Source: XYA12-FULL-58-9 sp001798605 (lineage in GTDB: Bacteria; Myxococcota; XYA12-FULL-58-9). From it: a stretch of 57,055 nucleotides of DNA. The stretch's first letter is position 1. Every line of letters starts with the position of its first letter. Where the stretch lies: the NCBI GenBank assembly GCA_036736205.1, contig DAINMX010000009.1, positions 1 to 57,055 on the forward strand, written 5' to 3'. This document shows positions 8,113 to 16,477 of this stretch, piece by piece. The translations under genes and the position numbers were made by a program. Under the pieces are notes generated by a model. It saw only the letters and a list, made by a program, of their open reading frames with translations. It searched no databases and had not been told where the DNA came from.

Positions 8113-8127
8113 GCAAGACATGTGCCA
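8113..8127 (-). promoter_or_regulatory. Sigma-54 (-24/-12) promoter for the peptide and GMC oxidoreductase unit
   Basis: The minus strand reads TGGCACATGTCTTGC, which matches the -24 hexamer perfectly and has TTGC at -12 with correct spacing. It lies 77-91 bp upstream of the small ORF. I found no copy of the 6333-6363 palindrome in the region upstream (8128-8353), which otherwise shows no gene. Confidence 0.7.
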
Positions 8128-8353
8128 CGCAGATCCAATGCTTTGGTGTGGCAACGACTCCGAGTGATTTTGGTGCACCATCGTAGGAAATGGCCCTCTT
8201 CTTGTTGTGACGCCCTTGGGCCCGTGATGATGTCATGCTGGCCATATCTAAAGGCGTCTTGATGGGACGAGGTTGTCTTGCATATCTGCGACCCGAAGGT
8301 CATTCAGGATTCGCACTTCTGCGAACGATTCTGTCCTCACGGTCCGAATTAGG

Positions 8354-10771
8354 TCACCCATTCCGTCTTCTGATAATGATGCGTGCCATGAGCGCGAATC
8401 CAAGGAGCACGCTCAGCGAGGAAGATTGCGTGGCAATGCACCCCCTGTCCCCGTCTTTGCACTCCGGATCGCACGAGCAGCTGTCGTCGCACGAATAGGT
8501 CGTGTTGCAGGCGCAGGTGTTGGCCGGCACGTCCGCGGGCGGCTCATCGACCGGCGGTGGTGACGTGTCCGGCGGCGTGTCTGTGCCGCACAGGCCCCAT
8601 TCGTTGCAGACATCGCCGTTGCAGTCGTCTGTCGAGGTGCAGGACGCCCAGCAGGAGGCAGTACCGTCGGCCTCGGGCCAGCAGGAGTACTGCGACCGGC
8701 AATCGGTGTTCCGCGTGCAGGTCTGCAAGCACGCCGCGAACATACCGAGTTCGATGCAGTAGTGGCCCTCGACGCAGTCGGCGTCGACCGTGCACTCGAC
8801 GAGGCAGTAGCCGTCGGGCAGCTGATCGACGCACCAGCCGTTGTCGGCGCAGTCGAGGTCGGCGGTGCACGAGCCGCCGGGATGGGTCGGGCCATTGTGG
8901 AAGCAGACGCCCGTCGTGGTGTTGCAGGTCTCGCCCTGCACGCAGCCGTCTACCGTGCAGGACGGCAGGCAGACCGCGGGGCCGCTGCTCGGTGACAGGC
9001 AGTCGTAGCCGGGCCGGCAGTCGTCGATCTTGGTGCAGCTGTCGAGGCAGTATCCACCGTTCCGGGTCTGGAGGCACGTCGCGTCCCCGGGGCAGGTGTC
9101 GGTGCAGCTCGTCGTGCAGTAGCCGCCGGCGAAACCCATGCTCTCGAAAAGGCAGCTGCCGCCCATGCCGCACTGGAAGTCCTGGTTGCAGGTGATGCCC
9201 GGCGTCACGGTCGTCGGGGCGCAGGACGGGTCGGCGTTGTCGACGAGCCAGTCGCAGTCGTTGTCGATCCCGTCATCGCAAATCTCGGTGACCGGCTGGC
9301 AGACGTCACGGCCGGCGGCCTTCTGCACAGCCCTGAGAGCGTTCACGCGGCCGTAGCCGTAGTGCTGCTCGAAGCCGTTCACGTCGTAGGTCACACCCCC
9401 GATCTTGTCGGCTGTTTCGAACAGGATCGAATGCACCTGCGCCCGGGTGAGCTCCGGCGCGACGCAATAGACGATTGCCGCGACTCCGGCCGCGACCGGC
9501 GTCGCCGCGCTCGTGCCATTGAACTGCGTCGTATAGTCCCCCGACTCGTAACCCGCCGTGCCGCTGATGTCGGTCGTGACTGCACCGGCGGGCGAGGTGA
9601 GGTCGAGGTCCGGCCCATAGTCCGAATAGGACTCGAGCTCGTCCCAGTAGCTCGTGGCGCCGATCGAAAGTACGAGCGGGTGGCTCGCAAGCTCGTAGCT
9701 CTCGTTGGCTCGGCCGTCGTTGCCGGCCGCGAAGAGGATGACACTTCCAGCGCCCGACCGGCCGCTATTGGTGACCGTGTTGATGGCGAGGTTGAGGTCG
9801 GAGGGGATGGGCGCCGCCCCGTCGGGGCCCCAGCTGTTCGAGAGGACCTGGGCGCCGTGATCAGATGCCCAATAGAAGGCGTCGCTGTCCGCACCCATCC
9901 GGCTGTCGCCGGCCTCGGTCATTATGCGGATCGGCATGAGAGAGCAGGCCGGACACACGCCCGAGACACCGATGCCATTGTTGCCGGTCGCTGCGGCCAG
10001 GCCAGAGGTACTCGTTCCGTGGGCATCGGTCGGGTCAGGGGTCGGATCGTCGTCCTGGTAGACCTCGTCTCTAGGACTCACGATCTTGCCGACCAGGTCG
10101 GGGTGCGTCATGTCAGTGCCGGAGTCGATGATGGCGATGATGACGTCGGGCGAGCCGAGTTTCGTCTCCCAGGCGCCGGTGGAGCCGATGTTTTCGTGAT
10201 GCCACTGGTCGGCGAATAGCGGGTCATCGGGCACGAACCGCTTCTCGATGCGCCAATAGAAGTCTGGGTGCGCCCACAGGGCGGCGTGCGACTCTTGGAG
10301 TCGGGCCGCGACCTCGACAGTGCGACTCGGGTTGGCGGTCACGACCTCGAACAGGCTGAGGTCTCGACGCAACAGCCGCGCCGAAACCGCGCCGGCCGCC
10401 TTGGCGCGGCGATTGGCATCGGCCTCAGAGACGCCGAGCGGAAATTGGGCGCGAATACGCTCGTCGGCGATGTAGTAGGAACGTACGCCCGGTAGGCGAT
10501 ACGGCTCGAGCACGACTACTCCGTGGATGCCGGCTGCCTCGCGTCGTAGGGCTTGCGGATCTGCGACACCAGTCAAAAGCCAGACACCGCCATAAACGCC
10601 CTCCACCTGCACCTCGGGGTGTTTGAGCGCGAGCCGCGAGATCACCGCTTGCGCGGGAACGCGCAGAGCCACGGCGTCGGGCGCGGGGCTGAGGGCAACG
10701 GGGCCGTGGGCGCTGTGGTAGACGGGCACATGATAGGTGGCGCCAACGAGTGCGAGGACCAATAGATTCAT
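8354..10771 (-). CDS. Secreted subtilisin-like (S8) protease with MopE-type and Cys-rich modules and a MYXO-CTERM-like tail
   Basis: The product has about 805 residues. It has a short N-terminal hydrophobic signal (MNLLVLALVGATYHVPVY), a prodomain to about residue 190 and an S8 catalytic domain with Asp216 (IIDSGTD), His251 (DAHGTSTSG), oxyanion Asn351 (AAGND) and Ser421 (NGTSAATP). After it comes a MopE-like metal-binding motif (CDDGIDNDCDWLVDNADPSC, about 478-497), then some 250 residues of Cys-rich repeats. The C-terminus is a Gly-Cys, a hydrophobic helix and RRRNG, like the MYXO-CTERM sorting signal. I chose the ATG at 10771 for its GGAGAA site and signal peptide; the longer open frame to 11200 would cross the sigma-54 promoter. 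It is likely surface-anchored. The metal-binding motif suggests a link to the copper proteins upstream. Confidence 0.85.
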   Translation of the reverse strand: MNLLVLALVGATYHVPVYHSAHGPVALSPAPDAVALRVPAQAVISRLALKHPEVQVEGVYGGVWLLTGVADPQALRREAAGIHGVVVLEPYRLPGVRSYYIADERIRAQFPLGVSEADANRRAKAAGAVSARLLRRDLSLFEVVTANPSRTVEVAARLQESHAALWAHPDFYWRIEKRFVPDDPLFADQWHHENIGSTGAWETKLGSPDVIIAIIDSGTDMTHPDLVGKIVSPRDEVYQDDDPTPDPTDAHGTSTSGLAAATGNNGIGVSGVCPACSLMPIRIMTEAGDSRMGADSDAFYWASDHGAQVLSNSWGPDGAAPIPSDLNLAINTVTNSGRSGAGSVILFAAGNDGRANESYELASHPLVLSIGATSYWDELESYSDYGPDLDLTSPAGAVTTDISGTAGYESGDYTTQFNGTSAATPVAAGVAAIVYCVAPELTRAQVHSILFETADKIGGVTYDVNGFEQHYGYGRVNALRAVQKAAGRDVCQPVTEICDDGIDNDCDWLVDNADPSCAPTTVTPGITCNQDFQCGMGGSCLFESMGFAGGYCTTSCTDTCPGDATCLQTRNGGYCLDSCTKIDDCRPGYDCLSPSSGPAVCLPSCTVDGCVQGETCNTTTGVCFHNGPTHPGGSCTADLDCADNGWCVDQLPDGYCLVECTVDADCVEGHYCIELGMFAACLQTCTRNTDCRSQYSCWPEADGTASCWASCTSTDDCNGDVCNEWGLCGTDTPPDTSPPPVDEPPADVPANTCACNTTYSCDDSCSCDPECKDGDRGCIATQSSSLSVLLGFALMARIIIRRRNG

Positions 10772-10867
10772 CGAATTCTCCGCGAGCGCCCGGATGACGC
10801 TGCCAAAAGCTAATGCCGCGGCGACACCAGGGCTTGGCGTCGTCGCGTCAGGACCGCGCCAGCTATT

Positions 10868-10882
10868 GCAACGCCGGTGCCA
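10868..10882 (-). promoter_or_regulatory. Sigma-54 (-24/-12) promoter for the subtilase gene
   Basis: The minus strand reads TGGCACCGGCGTTGC followed by A, matching TGGCAC at -24 and TTGCA at -12 with the required spacing. It lies 97 bp upstream of the chosen protease start. The 286-bp gap between the protease and the copper operon contains this promoter; a GC-rich inverted repeat (CGGGCGG/CCGCCCG) lies upstream of it. I see nothing else in the gap. Confidence 0.7.
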
Positions 10883-11057
10883 CAATGCGCCCCTCCTAGA
10901 GCCGTCGGCCAGCGCCTGCACCATGTGAAAGCGACGCAAGATTGGGTAGTTAGGGCACTCAGTGGTCTGCGCGCGCGGGCGGTCTCGCAGGATCGCGAAC
11001 CCGCCGCCCGACCGCACTCGCGTGCATGCGAATGTGGTTCCAGGGCTGGCGAGGCGG

Positions 11058-11969
11058 TCAGTTCGGCGCGGAAACGCCGAAGTAGTACTCGGCTGGATCG
11101 GTCCCGCCGTCGACCGTGCACCCTTGGTCGTCGACCATGGTGATCTTGAGCCAGAAGGTGCGCTCTTTGAGACCGCCGAGATCCGCTGTCGTGAAGGCAC
11201 GTTTGACCTGATACATCCCCTTGCCGGCGTAGGTTGGAATCAGGTTCCCGAGCGACTCCACGCTCGTGCCCTCACCCGCCATCAGCTCGATGGTGGGGCT
11301 GCCGTTCACGAGCTCGCTCGGGCGCAGGTGGTTGAACTTGTTGGTCCACGGCTCGGTTTCGTTGACGGGCGTATTGAACGAGCGCATCACCTCCACCGAG
11401 AAGGTAATCTCGGCATTGTCGGCCAAGACCTTCCCCACCGAATTGTCCCAGCGAATCTGGTAGGAGAAGTCGTTGGTCGCGTCCTGCGCGGGGGTGGTGT
11501 TGCAGAAGTACCGCTCGCCGCCGGCGCGGCTCGTCTCGAACGGGAAGGCGAAGGAATAGGTCTGATCATCCTCCTCCCATTGAAAGCCGATCACGTAGGC
11601 GCCGACCTTGTCAAACGCGTGGTGCCACACGTAGTTGCCGTCGCCGCTGTCCTCGAGCACGCCGGCGGCCAGCTCCTGCTCGGTCATCGTGCTCTCCTTG
11701 GTGTGCCGGTAGAACACCTTCACCGGCAAACCCGAAGGCATGGGGCAGTCCATCTGATCGGCCATGCCCATACAATCGTCGAGCAGCATCACCGCAAACG
11801 AGGGGGATACTTGCTTCAAGATGTGGGCATGCGCGCCGGTCAGCTTGACCTGGTACTCGTGTCGCGACATCGCCATCGTCTGGGTGTCATCATGCTCGCT
11901 CAGGCAGGCGCCGAGCGTCGCCGTCAAGAGCCCGCTTACCGCCATGGTTCGCAAAATCTGCATCCTCAT
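11058..11969 (-). CDS. Lipoprotein with tandem Ig-like (FixH/YtkA-like) modules
   Basis: The 303-residue product starts MRMQILRTMAVSGLL and has a lipobox ending Gly-Ala-Cys near residue 21. The first half (about 35-150) contains Met- and His-rich stretches (ILKQVSPSFAVMLLDDCMGM, then MDCPMPSGLPV) and a GDGNYVWHHAFDKVGAYVI segment typical of YtkA/FixH-like Ig folds. A second Ig-like module (about 160-300) ends GTDPAEYYFGVSAPN. It is the last gene of the redox operon, 51 bp after the CuA-cytochrome gene, with GGAG before the ATG. A role as a periplasmic copper chaperone or assembly factor is inferred from neighbours and residue content. No named family is certain. Confidence 0.75.
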   Translation of the reverse strand: MRMQILRTMAVSGLLTATLGACLSEHDDTQTMAMSRHEYQVKLTGAHAHILKQVSPSFAVMLLDDCMGMADQMDCPMPSGLPVKVFYRHTKESTMTEQELAAGVLEDSGDGNYVWHHAFDKVGAYVIGFQWEEDDQTYSFAFPFETSRAGGERYFCNTTPAQDATNDFSYQIRWDNSVGKVLADNAEITFSVEVMRSFNTPVNETEPWTNKFNHLRPSELVNGSPTIELMAGEGTSVESLGNLIPTYAGKGMYQVKRAFTTADLGGLKERTFWLKITMVDDQGCTVDGGTDPAEYYFGVSAPN

Positions 11970-12020
11970 TGGAGTCTCCTCTGTTGTCCTTTGTCCATTA
12001 ACGCATGCCCGAGGTCCGAT

Positions 12021-12956
12021 TCATTCGTCCCACGGAAACTCTGCTACGAGAAATGCGACGAGCGAGTCGATGTCGCGGTCGGTGAGCTGATGCCGCCACG
12101 AGGGCATGCTCAACGGCGGCACCGGGCCGGCCGCATCCTTCTTGCCCGCCGGGTTGCCGTTCTTGATTAGATCCTGCACCGCTTTGAGCTGCGCGAGAAA
12201 GCGAGAGTAGGTCTTGAACGGTGGGGTCGACTCGAGCGCCGCGAGATCCGCCTGCTTCTCGAGGAGGTCTATGACCGTCTCGGCGTCCTCGGGCTCGAAG
12301 AGCTGCATCCGCTCCGCGAGCAGGTTGTTCTGCGGCACGGTGTCCTTCAGGTAGTTGAAGTTACGAACCCCGCCGGAGCCACGTGCGCCGTGACAGCTCT
12401 CGCAGCCCATCGTGGAGAACAAGAACTCGCCCCGGTCGACAATGGCTCGCGGCGCCGTCGCCACGGGCGCCGTGCCGTGGTTGCAGCGTTTGTGGACGGC
12501 GCTCGCCGCCGCCGCCTCCGGCGAGCCTTTGCCGAGCACCCGGATGATGCCTTGCATGTAATAGTGACAATGGCCGCAGACAGCAGTGCAGTAGTAGGTG
12601 AACTCGCCCGCCCGCTCGCCGCGCAGCTTGACCTCGACGATCTTGCCGGGCTCGACCAACACCGCGCCGACACCGAGCTCGGGCACGTAGAACCCGTGCG
12701 TGACGTCGGCGCTCTCGAGGTGGAGGAGGATCTCCTCGCCCTCTTCCAGGATCACCGTGGCCCGGCGGAAGGTCTTGTGCCAGTAGTTGGTGCCATCCAC
12801 GACCTCATCGGTCCAGACGCCGTCCTTCTTGACCCCGGTGAGTGACACCACCCGCAGGCCATCTCGTGACGACTCGTGGCGCATCATGGCCGGCACACCG
12901 AGAAGTGCGCCGACGACCAACGTTCCTGCGACCAGTTCTTGAATCCCCGTGCCCAC
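12021..12956 (-). CDS. CuA domain fused to cytochrome c (COX II-like electron-transfer protein)
   Basis: The 311-residue product has one N-terminal hydrophobic segment (LVAGTLVVGALLGVPAMM) anchoring a periplasmic cupredoxin. The CuA ligands are visible: His87 (VTHGFYVPELG) and CTAVCGHCHYYM with Cys123, Cys127, His131 and Met134. A class I cytochrome c domain follows with heme motif CESCH at 185-189 and a likely distal Met in PPLSMPSWRHQLTD. This order is that of caa3-type oxidase subunit II, but the usual two-helix N-terminal hairpin is missing and no subunit I is encoded in the window. The GTG start at 12956 lies 3 bp after the polyferredoxin stop. It should pass electrons between CuA and heme in the periplasm; the partner is unknown. 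Confidence 0.85.
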   Translation of the reverse strand: MGTGIQELVAGTLVVGALLGVPAMMRHESSRDGLRVVSLTGVKKDGVWTDEVVDGTNYWHKTFRRATVILEEGEEILLHLESADVTHGFYVPELGVGAVLVEPGKIVEVKLRGERAGEFTYYCTAVCGHCHYYMQGIIRVLGKGSPEAAAASAVHKRCNHGTAPVATAPRAIVDRGEFLFSTMGCESCHGARGSGGVRNFNYLKDTVPQNNLLAERMQLFEPEDAETVIDLLEKQADLAALESTPPFKTYSRFLAQLKAVQDLIKNGNPAGKKDAAGPVPPLSMPSWRHQLTDRDIDSLVAFLVAEFPWDE

Positions 12957-12959
12957 GTG

Positions 12960-14429
12960 TCACCCAACGAAGAAGACCATGAAGACCGCGGTGACGACTG
13001 TTGCGAGTCCCCAGATGGGGATCACCGCCGGGACCGCCGCCGACAGCTCGCCAAACAGCCGCTGACTCACGCGGAGGCTCCGCGACAACGCCAGAAACAG
13101 CCCGACGAGGAGGAGCGGCACCTGCACGAGGGGGATCCACTCGGGAAAGATCGGATGCCACTGCACGGTCGCGGTGCCGAGCAAGTCCCAGCCGCGACCC
13201 ATCGGATCCGACAGCACCAACAAGATGTAGGCGCCGTTCACCATGACCAGCGGCACGCTGAACGCCACCCAGGCCAGGAGCCCGAGCGGCACCCAGGCGT
13301 AGGCGAAGCCCACGAACACGGCCTTGAGCTTGACGGCGTGCACGGCCGCAAGTCGACGTCCCAGGGCGGCGGCGCCGAGATGCAAGGACGGGAACAAGAC
13401 CAGGCACAACCCCACGACCGAGCCGGCGTAGATGGCAAACCCGGCCCAGTTGCCGGATTCGCTGGCGTTTGCCCAGTCCTTCACGACGCCCCAAGGCCCC
13501 AGGAGGGTGATGGAGTAGACCAGGGCCAGCGCCACCATGATGAAGGCCTTGAAGGCTTCGTCGACACCTTTGAGGGTAGTCTCTGAGCAGAAGGGTCTGA
13601 GGTAGAGCGTGACGTTGTCGTAGGGACACGTCTTGAAGCACTCCAGGCACATCCCGCAGTAGTTGTTGCGCTCCATGGTGCCGACGTATTGGAACCACGG
13701 ACAGCCGTAGCCCTTGGCGCAACCGAGCAGACACTCCTTCTCTTTGTGGCCGCGGCACAGCTCTCGATCTTTGACGCGAATGGCGACGGTGGCGGTCATC
13801 GAGTAGAGGCCCAAGAATCCGCTCACCGGACATAGGTACATGCAGAACGCTCGCTGGCGGTAGACGAGCGAAAGCCCGAGGGCGAGAACAATCATTCCGC
13901 CTAACACCGCCGTGCTCACGATCGGGCGCGTGACCAGGAGCGCGCTGAACACCGCCAGACCGAGAAACCCGACATTCTGCAGCCAGATGTTCTGCAGCGC
14001 TTTGGGCCACGCGCGGGACAAGCCAAAGAATCGCGTCCGCTGCTTCGCCGGGCCATTGCCAACCCAGACGCCGATGAAGCGCAGGCGCTGCAACCATTCC
14101 CCGAACGATGGCAGCGGGCACATGGTGCACCAGATTCGCGACAGGAACGGCACGAGTAAGGTGATGAGCAGAAACCACCAGAGGATCCACACGAAGACGA
14201 TCATGATGTTGTGGCTGCCCACCGGTGAGCCGAACAGGCCGGCCGCCATGAACGCGGCGAAGAAGACCAGGTTCACCCAACTCAGCCAGAACTGCAGCGG
14301 TCGCCATTTGAGCACCGACCGCAGCCCGGGGATCGCCGCACACAGATCCACACCATTCCGGCCACCTGCACGGCGCGCCGTCGCGGGCGCAGGAGCGGCC
14401 GTCTGGTCAGACTCGTACGCGACTTGCAC
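12960..14429 (-). CDS. NapH/NosR-like membrane polyferredoxin
   Basis: The 489-residue integral membrane protein has about nine to ten hydrophobic helices. The cysteine motifs are WCTMCP (101-105), FCMYLCP (195-201), an irregular four-Cys cluster at 225-243, and a classical 4Fe-4S motif CGMCLECFKTCP (258-269). CxxxCP and CxxCP motifs beside helices are typical of the NapH/NosR/CcoG family, which moves electrons from quinol or flavin to periplasmic partners or serves in copper-site assembly. No FMN domain is seen. The GTG start at 14429 has GGAGGG seven bases upstream and overlaps the preceding CuA gene by 23 bp. The best inference is a quinol-to-CuA electron donor. Confidence 0.8.
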   Translation of the reverse strand: MQVAYESDQTAAPAPATARRAGGRNGVDLCAAIPGLRSVLKWRPLQFWLSWVNLVFFAAFMAAGLFGSPVGSHNIMIVFVWILWWFLLITLLVPFLSRIWCTMCPLPSFGEWLQRLRFIGVWVGNGPAKQRTRFFGLSRAWPKALQNIWLQNVGFLGLAVFSALLVTRPIVSTAVLGGMIVLALGLSLVYRQRAFCMYLCPVSGFLGLYSMTATVAIRVKDRELCRGHKEKECLLGCAKGYGCPWFQYVGTMERNNYCGMCLECFKTCPYDNVTLYLRPFCSETTLKGVDEAFKAFIMVALALVYSITLLGPWGVVKDWANASESGNWAGFAIYAGSVVGLCLVLFPSLHLGAAALGRRLAAVHAVKLKAVFVGFAYAWVPLGLLAWVAFSVPLVMVNGAYILLVLSDPMGRGWDLLGTATVQWHPIFPEWIPLVQVPLLLVGLFLALSRSLRVSQRLFGELSAAVPAVIPIWGLATVVTAVFMVFFVG

Positions 14430-14973
14430 GGTGAGCCCTCCGCCAAGCGATGACTACGCTGCCCAAGAACAGTCCGCCGCCAGCGCCGAGGCCGGCGTGG
14501 AGCACATGATTGGGCTCGACGATGAGCTCGCCGCTCATGAACGGGTGCAGAGAGCCGCAGGTGTGCGAGCAACGAAAGCGGAACTTCCCCGGCTTATCGA
14601 CGACCACGATGACCTCCTCCTGCTCGGCCCAGTCGTCGTGTCGCGAGGGGTGGCGGACCTTGAACTTGTTCTGTTGCGGCGTGATCTCGACGTCGAGATC
14701 GTAGCCCTCGAGGAAGAAGCCGTGCACGACGTCGAGGGCCACGAGCTTCAAGAACAGCCGATCGCCGCGATTGGCGCGAATGACCGGCGGGTCGTAGGCA
14801 TACTGACGTGCGCGAACCAGGATCTGCCGGTCCTGGGGCGGCTCGGTCTGGTCGAGCGCCAACGTACCGACGGTGGCGCCGATGGCCACGGCGGTGGCCA
14901 CGGCGAGCCCGAGGGCAAAGCGTTGCCGGTCTTCGACCTGACGGACGCTGGGGGATATGGGCACATCGCTCAT
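14407..14973 (-). CDS. Membrane-anchored CuA-type cupredoxin
   Basis: The 188-residue product has one N-terminal transmembrane helix (about 20-40) and a periplasmic CuA cupredoxin domain. The ligand set is complete: His84 (DVVHGFFLEG) and CSHTCGSLHPFM with Cys135, Cys139, His143 and Met146. A hydrophobic stretch near the C-terminus (about 160-178) could form a second helix. It resembles COX subunit II or the soluble CuA of NosZ-associated proteins, but no catalytic subunit is linked. Its start ATG overlaps the cupredoxin stop by 4 bp and its end overlaps the polyferredoxin, so co-translation is likely. It is one of two CuA proteins in the operon. Confidence 0.85.
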   Translation of the reverse strand: MSDVPISPSVRQVEDRQRFALGLAVATAVAIGATVGTLALDQTEPPQDRQILVRARQYAYDPPVIRANRGDRLFLKLVALDVVHGFFLEGYDLDVEITPQQNKFKVRHPSRHDDWAEQEEVIVVVDKPGKFRFRCSHTCGSLHPFMSGELIVEPNHVLHAGLGAGGGLFLGSVVIAWRRAHRASRVRV

Positions 14974-15563
14974 TTGTGCAGCTCGAAGGTCACGCTGCTC
15001 GTGCCGCCATCAGTGACCACGATCTTCTGGGGCTCGGCGGTCTTGCGCTCATGCCAGAGCTTGACCGTGTAGTCTCCCGGCGGCACGCCGTCGATGCGGA
15101 AGGTGCCGTCCTCGCTGGTGATGGCGAAATGTGGGTTCTGCAGGACGACGACGTACGCAATCATCGACGGGTGCAGCTTGCAGAGCAGGGAGTACGCACC
15201 CTCGGACTTGAAGGTGTACTTGTAGGTCTCCCCTTTGTTGAAGACGCCAGCGTCAAACTTCTCGCCGTCGGGCGTGAAGATGTTGTGGCCGGTGTTGTCG
15301 CTGTTCAAGAACTCGATGGTCGTGCCTTTGACGACCGGCGTGACGAACGGGATGAACTCCTGGTTCTTCTGGTCGATGTGTGGGGCCGGCGACGGCGGGT
15401 AGCGGTCGTTCTTGCCCCGTTCGACATAGACGACGGCGTTCTTGCGCTGTTTGGCTTGCTTGGCCAAGACGCTGCCGGTGATCGTGCCGCCAGCCCAGCT
15501 CGGCGATGCGTTGACCACGAGCGCGACGCACAGCCACAGGCTCCGGATCATGGTGCTTGTCAC
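14970..15563 (-). CDS. Secreted plastocyanin-like type 1 copper protein
   Basis: The 197-residue product has a Sec signal (to about residue 24, SPSWAGG) and a cupredoxin domain. The blue-copper ligands are His93 (NTGHNIFTPDG), Cys128, His131 and Met134 (YSLLCKLHPSM). Residues 145-197 form a small beta domain of the carboxypeptidase-regulatory-like type (EDGTFRIDGVPPGDYTVKLW), an extension not found in plain plastocyanins. The start is GTG 15563, with GGAGG seven bases upstream; an ATG four codons later is the alternative. It overlaps the next gene by 4 bp. By family knowledge it is a one-electron periplasmic carrier, here probably linking the CuA proteins with the outer-membrane heme protein. 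Confidence 0.85.
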   Translation of the reverse strand: MTSTMIRSLWLCVALVVNASPSWAGGTITGSVLAKQAKQRKNAVVYVERGKNDRYPPSPAPHIDQKNQEFIPFVTPVVKGTTIEFLNSDNTGHNIFTPDGEKFDAGVFNKGETYKYTFKSEGAYSLLCKLHPSMIAYVVVLQNPHFAITSEDGTFRIDGVPPGDYTVKLWHERKTAEPQKIVVTDGGTSSVTFELHK

Positions 15564-15577
15564 TTTTAGCCTCCCTC

Positions 15578-16477
15578 TCAGTGCATATGCGGGGCCGCGG
15601 TCTCGGCCGTCACGGGTAGTGTGATCTGACCGCGCATGGCCACGACAGCCGACATGGTGTCCGCCGCAGCCCGCGCGCTCTCCACGGTGAGGACGATCTC
15701 GTCAACGGTCGTGAGCGAGCGCGGCGCGTCCGTGGTCAGCATTCCTATGTCATCGAGCATGCCGAGCAGCAGACGCTCGACCGCGGCGCTCGTGCTCTCG
15801 GTGCCTTGCGCATTGTAGCTGCAGGTACCCGTCGTCGCCGGCGCTGTGGTGGTGTGCCCTGCGTCGAGGGGCACTGGCGTGCCAGGATCCATGACCATGG
15901 ACATCCCGGGCATCGAATCGCCCGACGTGGCAATGACCGTGGTCCAGGTGGCCCACACGCCGTAGAGAAGACCCGCGGGCAAAGGTGGACTCTGCATGGC
16001 GCTGACAGTGATCTGGTCGTCGCGGAGCTCCGCGGTGCCTGTGACGCCGGCCAGGCAACTGCCGCAAAGCGGCGCGTACGTCAGATTCCCACCCACGGGA
16101 CCGCTCAGGCGCACGAGCGGTGAAGGCGAGTCGGGGTACGTGGAGCGGCCGGTCTCCTCGGTCACCAACACGTCAGCGGGGGTCGCGGGATCGAGCGGAC
16201 TCGATACGGCGAAGACCGTTGGATTTACAGTCGGCGCAAGGCGTCCGAGAACAGTCGCCTGACCGCCCATGACGATCCAGGCGACGTACTGCGAGGTCTC
16301 CACCAGGGGCTCGAGGCCGCAGGTGTAGACGTGCAGAAGGTCTCCGCGGAGCGTGCTCTCGCCGCTCGCCAGCGTCGGCTGGGCCGTGAGCGTGATCAGC
16401 CGCATGACGGGGTCGCCCCCGCAGCCCGCAACGAGACTCAGACCCCAGAGCAGTAGGCCGGATCTAGAAAGCACCAT
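15578..16477 (-). CDS. Uncharacterised lipoprotein of the redox operon
   Basis: The 299-residue product has a lipoprotein signal (LLLWGLSLVAGC, lipobox Val-Ala-Gly-Cys). The mature part is beta-rich with a pair of cysteines (LCGSCLAG) and a Met-rich loop (DSMPGMSMVMDPGTP), and it ends in His-Met-His. I recognise no family. The start has GGAG ten bases upstream and lies inside the 3' end of the outer-membrane heme protein gene (14-bp overlap). The cupredoxin gene follows after 14 bp. The Met/His content suggests copper contact, but this is inference from composition. It could be the periplasmic plug or partner of the outer-membrane barrel. Confidence 0.7.
   Translation of the reverse strand: MVLSRSGLLLWGLSLVAGCGGDPVMRLITLTAQPTLASGESTLRGDLLHVYTCGLEPLVETSQYVAWIVMGGQATVLGRLAPTVNPTVFAVSSPLDPATPADVLVTEETGRSTYPDSPSPLVRLSGPVGGNLTYAPLCGSCLAGVTGTAELRDDQITVSAMQSPPLPAGLLYGVWATWTTVIATSGDSMPGMSMVMDPGTPVPLDAGHTTTAPATTGTCSYNAQGTESTSAAVERLLLGMLDDIGMLTTDAPRSLTTVDEIVLTVESARAAADTMSAVVAMRGQITLPVTAETAAPHMH

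Noticed and set aside
10962..12170. Plus-strand 402-codon open frame
   Set aside because: It mirrors the Ig-like lipoprotein and the CuA-cytochrome gene in high-GC sequence and shows no domain of its own.
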